Assembly (NCBI GenBank): GCA_039029515.1
Contig: JBCCFX010000195.1
Location: 1 to 7,342, forward strand
Length of the DNA: 7,342 bases
Source of the DNA: JBCCFX01 sp039029515
GTDB taxonomy: Bacteria; Planctomycetota; Phycisphaerae; Phycisphaerales; SM1A02
Direction of reading: 5' to 3'
The notes under the pieces are model-generated. The model did not search any database. It worked only from the letters and a program-made list of their open reading frames with translations, and was not told the origin of the DNA. Of this stretch, positions 6,554 through 7,342 are shown piece after piece; positions within the stretch are counted from its first letter, which is position 1; every line of letters starts with the position of its first letter. The translations under genes were made by a program, and so were the position numbers.

Positions 6554-6643
6554 ATGGTCAACCCATTGTGTGATGGGTTCTGGTCAGATCAATCTCGCGG
6601 CACGCCGCCTTTGGGGGTGACGTTGTGTCGCGGACCTCTGTAG
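6554..6643 (+). CDS. Possible 29-residue small protein or leader peptide
   Basis: An ATG with an unusually strong Shine-Dalgarno (AGGAGG at 6541-6546, seven bases before the start) opens a 29-codon frame ending in TAG. The peptide begins MVNPLCDGFW, has two cysteines and four prolines, lacks a membrane segment or signal, and matches nothing I recognise. Its codons include several (TGT, TTG, GGG, TCA) that look uncommon in the neighbouring genes. Hairpins 2 and 3 of the structured RNA candidate lie entirely inside it. The ribosome binding site is the main evidence, and it may instead be the purine motif of an RNA element. Confidence 0.25.
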   Translation: MVNPLCDGFWSDQSRGTPPLGVTLCRGPL

Positions 6644-6684
6644 AACGCTGAGCGACGACGAAGTATTGCCGGGAAACACAAACT

Positions 6685-6714
6685 TTGAGATCACGCCCGT
6701 CCGGGGCCTATGAT
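6685..6714 (+). promoter_or_regulatory. Sigma-70-like promoter of the Mrp-type gene
   Basis: TTGAGA (6685-6690) and TATGAT (6709-6714) are separated by 18 nt, each differing from consensus by one base. Transcription would start near 6721, leaving a leader of about 22 nt that carries the ribosome binding site AGGAG (6730-6734) eight bases before the ATG. This makes mrp transcription independent of the flippase gene. Confidence 0.6.
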
Positions 6715-6742
6715 GCGGCATCACGACACAGGAGAACCGTCC

Positions 6743-7342
6743 ATGCCCCTCGATTCGAGCCTCGTTCACGATGCCCTTCGCACCGTCGAAGACCCGGATC
6801 TCCACAAGGATCTTGTGACCCTGAATATGGTCAAGGATGTCCGCGTTGATGGCGGCGATGTCCGTGTCGTGATCGAACTGACGACGCCCGCGTGTCCGAT
6901 GAAGGACAAGATTCGCGACGATATCCACACCGCGATCAACGCCGCCGCATCGAATGCCGGCGCGACGGTGGAATCGATTAACGTCGAATTCACGGCCGAT
7001 GTCCGGCCGGCCAATCAGAAACTGCACGACGCCGCGAGCCCGCTGCCGGGTGTGAAGCATGTGATCGCAGTCGGTGCCGGCAAAGGTGGCGTTGGCAAGT
7101 CCACGATCTCCGTCGCGCTCGCCGTCGGCCTCGCCCGTATGGGTGCCAAGACCGGACTTCTCGATGGCGACATCTACGGACCATCCGCGCCGACGATGCT
7201 CGGACTGGATGACATTCCTGCCGACGTTGATGATCAGACGCTGCTGCCGTTCGAAGTGCACGGCATCAAGGCGATGACGATCGGCAAACTCGTGCCTGCC
7301 GACAAGGCGTTGATCTGGCGCGGTCCGATGGCACACGGCGCG
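6743..7342 (+). CDS. mrp: Mrp/ApbC-type Fe-S cluster carrier ATPase, 5' part
   Basis: The first 200 codons of a Mrp/NBP35-family P-loop ATPase, a cytoplasmic protein that binds and transfers Fe-S clusters. The gene runs off the right edge. Residues 5 to about 80 form a MIP18/DUF59 (FeS_assembly_P) domain with EDPDL (16-20), LNMVKDV (27-33) and the characteristic TTPACPMKD (47-55). A linker follows, then the ATPase from about 104: the deviant Walker A AGKGGVGKST (112-121) with signature lysine K114 and P-loop lysine K119, the DGDIYGPSAPTMLG motif (141-154) and WRGPMAHG (192-199). The residue before the GKGG is Ala rather than the more usual Ser. The C-terminal CxxC that coordinates the cluster is beyond the window and cannot be checked. 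The start is supported by AGGAG eight bases upstream, a promoter just before, and the DUF59 domain beginning at once. Long antisense frames here are shadows. Confidence 0.95.
   Translation, partial: MPLDSSLVHDALRTVEDPDLHKDLVTLNMVKDVRVDGGDVRVVIELTTPACPMKDKIRDDIHTAINAAASNAGATVESINVEFTADVRPANQKLHDAASPLPGVKHVIAVGAGKGGVGKSTISVALAVGLARMGAKTGLLDGDIYGPSAPTMLGLDDIPADVDDQTLLPFEVHGIKAMTIGKLVPADKALIWRGPMAHGA

Larger units (their letters stand above)
6485..6643 (+). ncRNA. Candidate structured small RNA with three hairpins
   Basis: Three stem-loops can be drawn by hand. Hairpin 1 pairs GATGC (6493-6497) with GCATC (6523-6527) and continues with TGGC/GCCA inside. A further ACCGG/CCGGT pair (6485-6489 with 6531-6535) is possible only if transcription starts earlier than the predicted 6493. 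Hairpin 2 is a perfect 7-bp stem AACCCAT/ATGGGTT (6560-6566 with 6573-6579) with a 6-nt loop. Hairpin 3 is an 8-bp stem CGCGGCAC/GTGTCGCG (6596-6603 with 6625-6632) with one G-U. GGTC (6556-6559) could close hairpins 2 and 3 by pairing with GACC (6633-6636). AGGAGGAGAA occurs in the loop of hairpin 1 and again in the linker before hairpin 2. No U-tract terminator is seen, and no known RNA family (SRP RNA, tmRNA, RNase P, 6S) was recognised. The region could instead be a leader with a small ORF. Confidence 0.4.

Noticed and set aside
6560..6579. Hairpin 2 as an intrinsic terminator for the flippase gene
   Set aside because: The 7-bp stem is followed by CTGGTCAGATC, not a T-run, so it does not fit a rho-independent terminator.
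6485..6643. Known housekeeping RNA (SRP RNA, tmRNA, RNase P, 6S)
   Set aside because: The diagnostic motifs I know, such as the SRP GGAAGCAGCC segment, the tmRNA tRNA-like ends or the RNase P GAGGAAAGTC core, are not present.
6584..7336. 250-codon minus-strand open frame opposite mrp
   Set aside because: It lies over a clear Mrp/DUF59 coding sequence and its translation is rich in His, Arg and Asp without a recognisable domain, as expected for the complement of a biased codon pattern.

Overview
The window is 7.3 kb of moderately GC-rich bacterial chromosome with dense, ordinary-length genes and no sign of a mobile element, CRISPR array, tRNA or rRNA. A lipobox protein and paired Wzx/Wzy-type membrane proteins point to a bacterium with an outer envelope and surface polysaccharide. 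My impression is a Gram-negative such as a planctomycete (perhaps Phycisphaerae). That rests on the overall style of the proteins and has not been checked against any database.

Layout, left to right. (1) The 3' half of cysD and a complete cysN (1-1804, plus strand) encode the two subunits of ATP sulfurylase. They are translationally coupled through a TGATG stop/start overlap. (2) Convergent to them is a two-gene minus-strand unit (4578 to 1832). It encodes a probable lipoprotein of unrecognised family and then, 20 nt later, a polytopic O-antigen ligase/polymerase (Wzy_C-like) protein with a strongly acidic C-terminal tail. (3) A divergent 236-nt intergenic region (4579-4814) holds a minus-strand -10 candidate, a perfect inverted repeat and a plus-strand -10 candidate. 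(4) A Wzx/MATE-type polysaccharide flippase (4815-6443, plus). (5) A 299-nt intergenic region (6444-6742) that is not empty. It carries a consensus -35 with a weak -10, three predicted hairpins, two copies of the Shine-Dalgarno-like 10-mer AGGAGGAGAA, a possible 29-codon ORF, and then a separate good promoter. (6) The 5' part of an Mrp/ApbC-type P-loop ATPase for Fe-S cluster handling, with an N-terminal MIP18/DUF59 domain, running off the right edge.

Functionally there are three themes: sulfate activation (CysDN), export and polymerisation or ligation of a surface glycan (Wzx, Wzy-like and the lipoprotein, from divergent transcripts), and Fe-S assembly (Mrp). A link between CysDN and sulfation of the glycan is conceivable, but adjacency alone supports it.

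The most interesting item is the wzx-mrp intergenic region, which looks like an independent small structured RNA with exposed GGA/Shine-Dalgarno motifs, or alternatively a leader with a small ORF. The second is the unrecognised lipoprotein that appears to be co-transcribed with the Wzy-like gene. All protein calls come from reading the translations by eye; no searches or folding programs were run.
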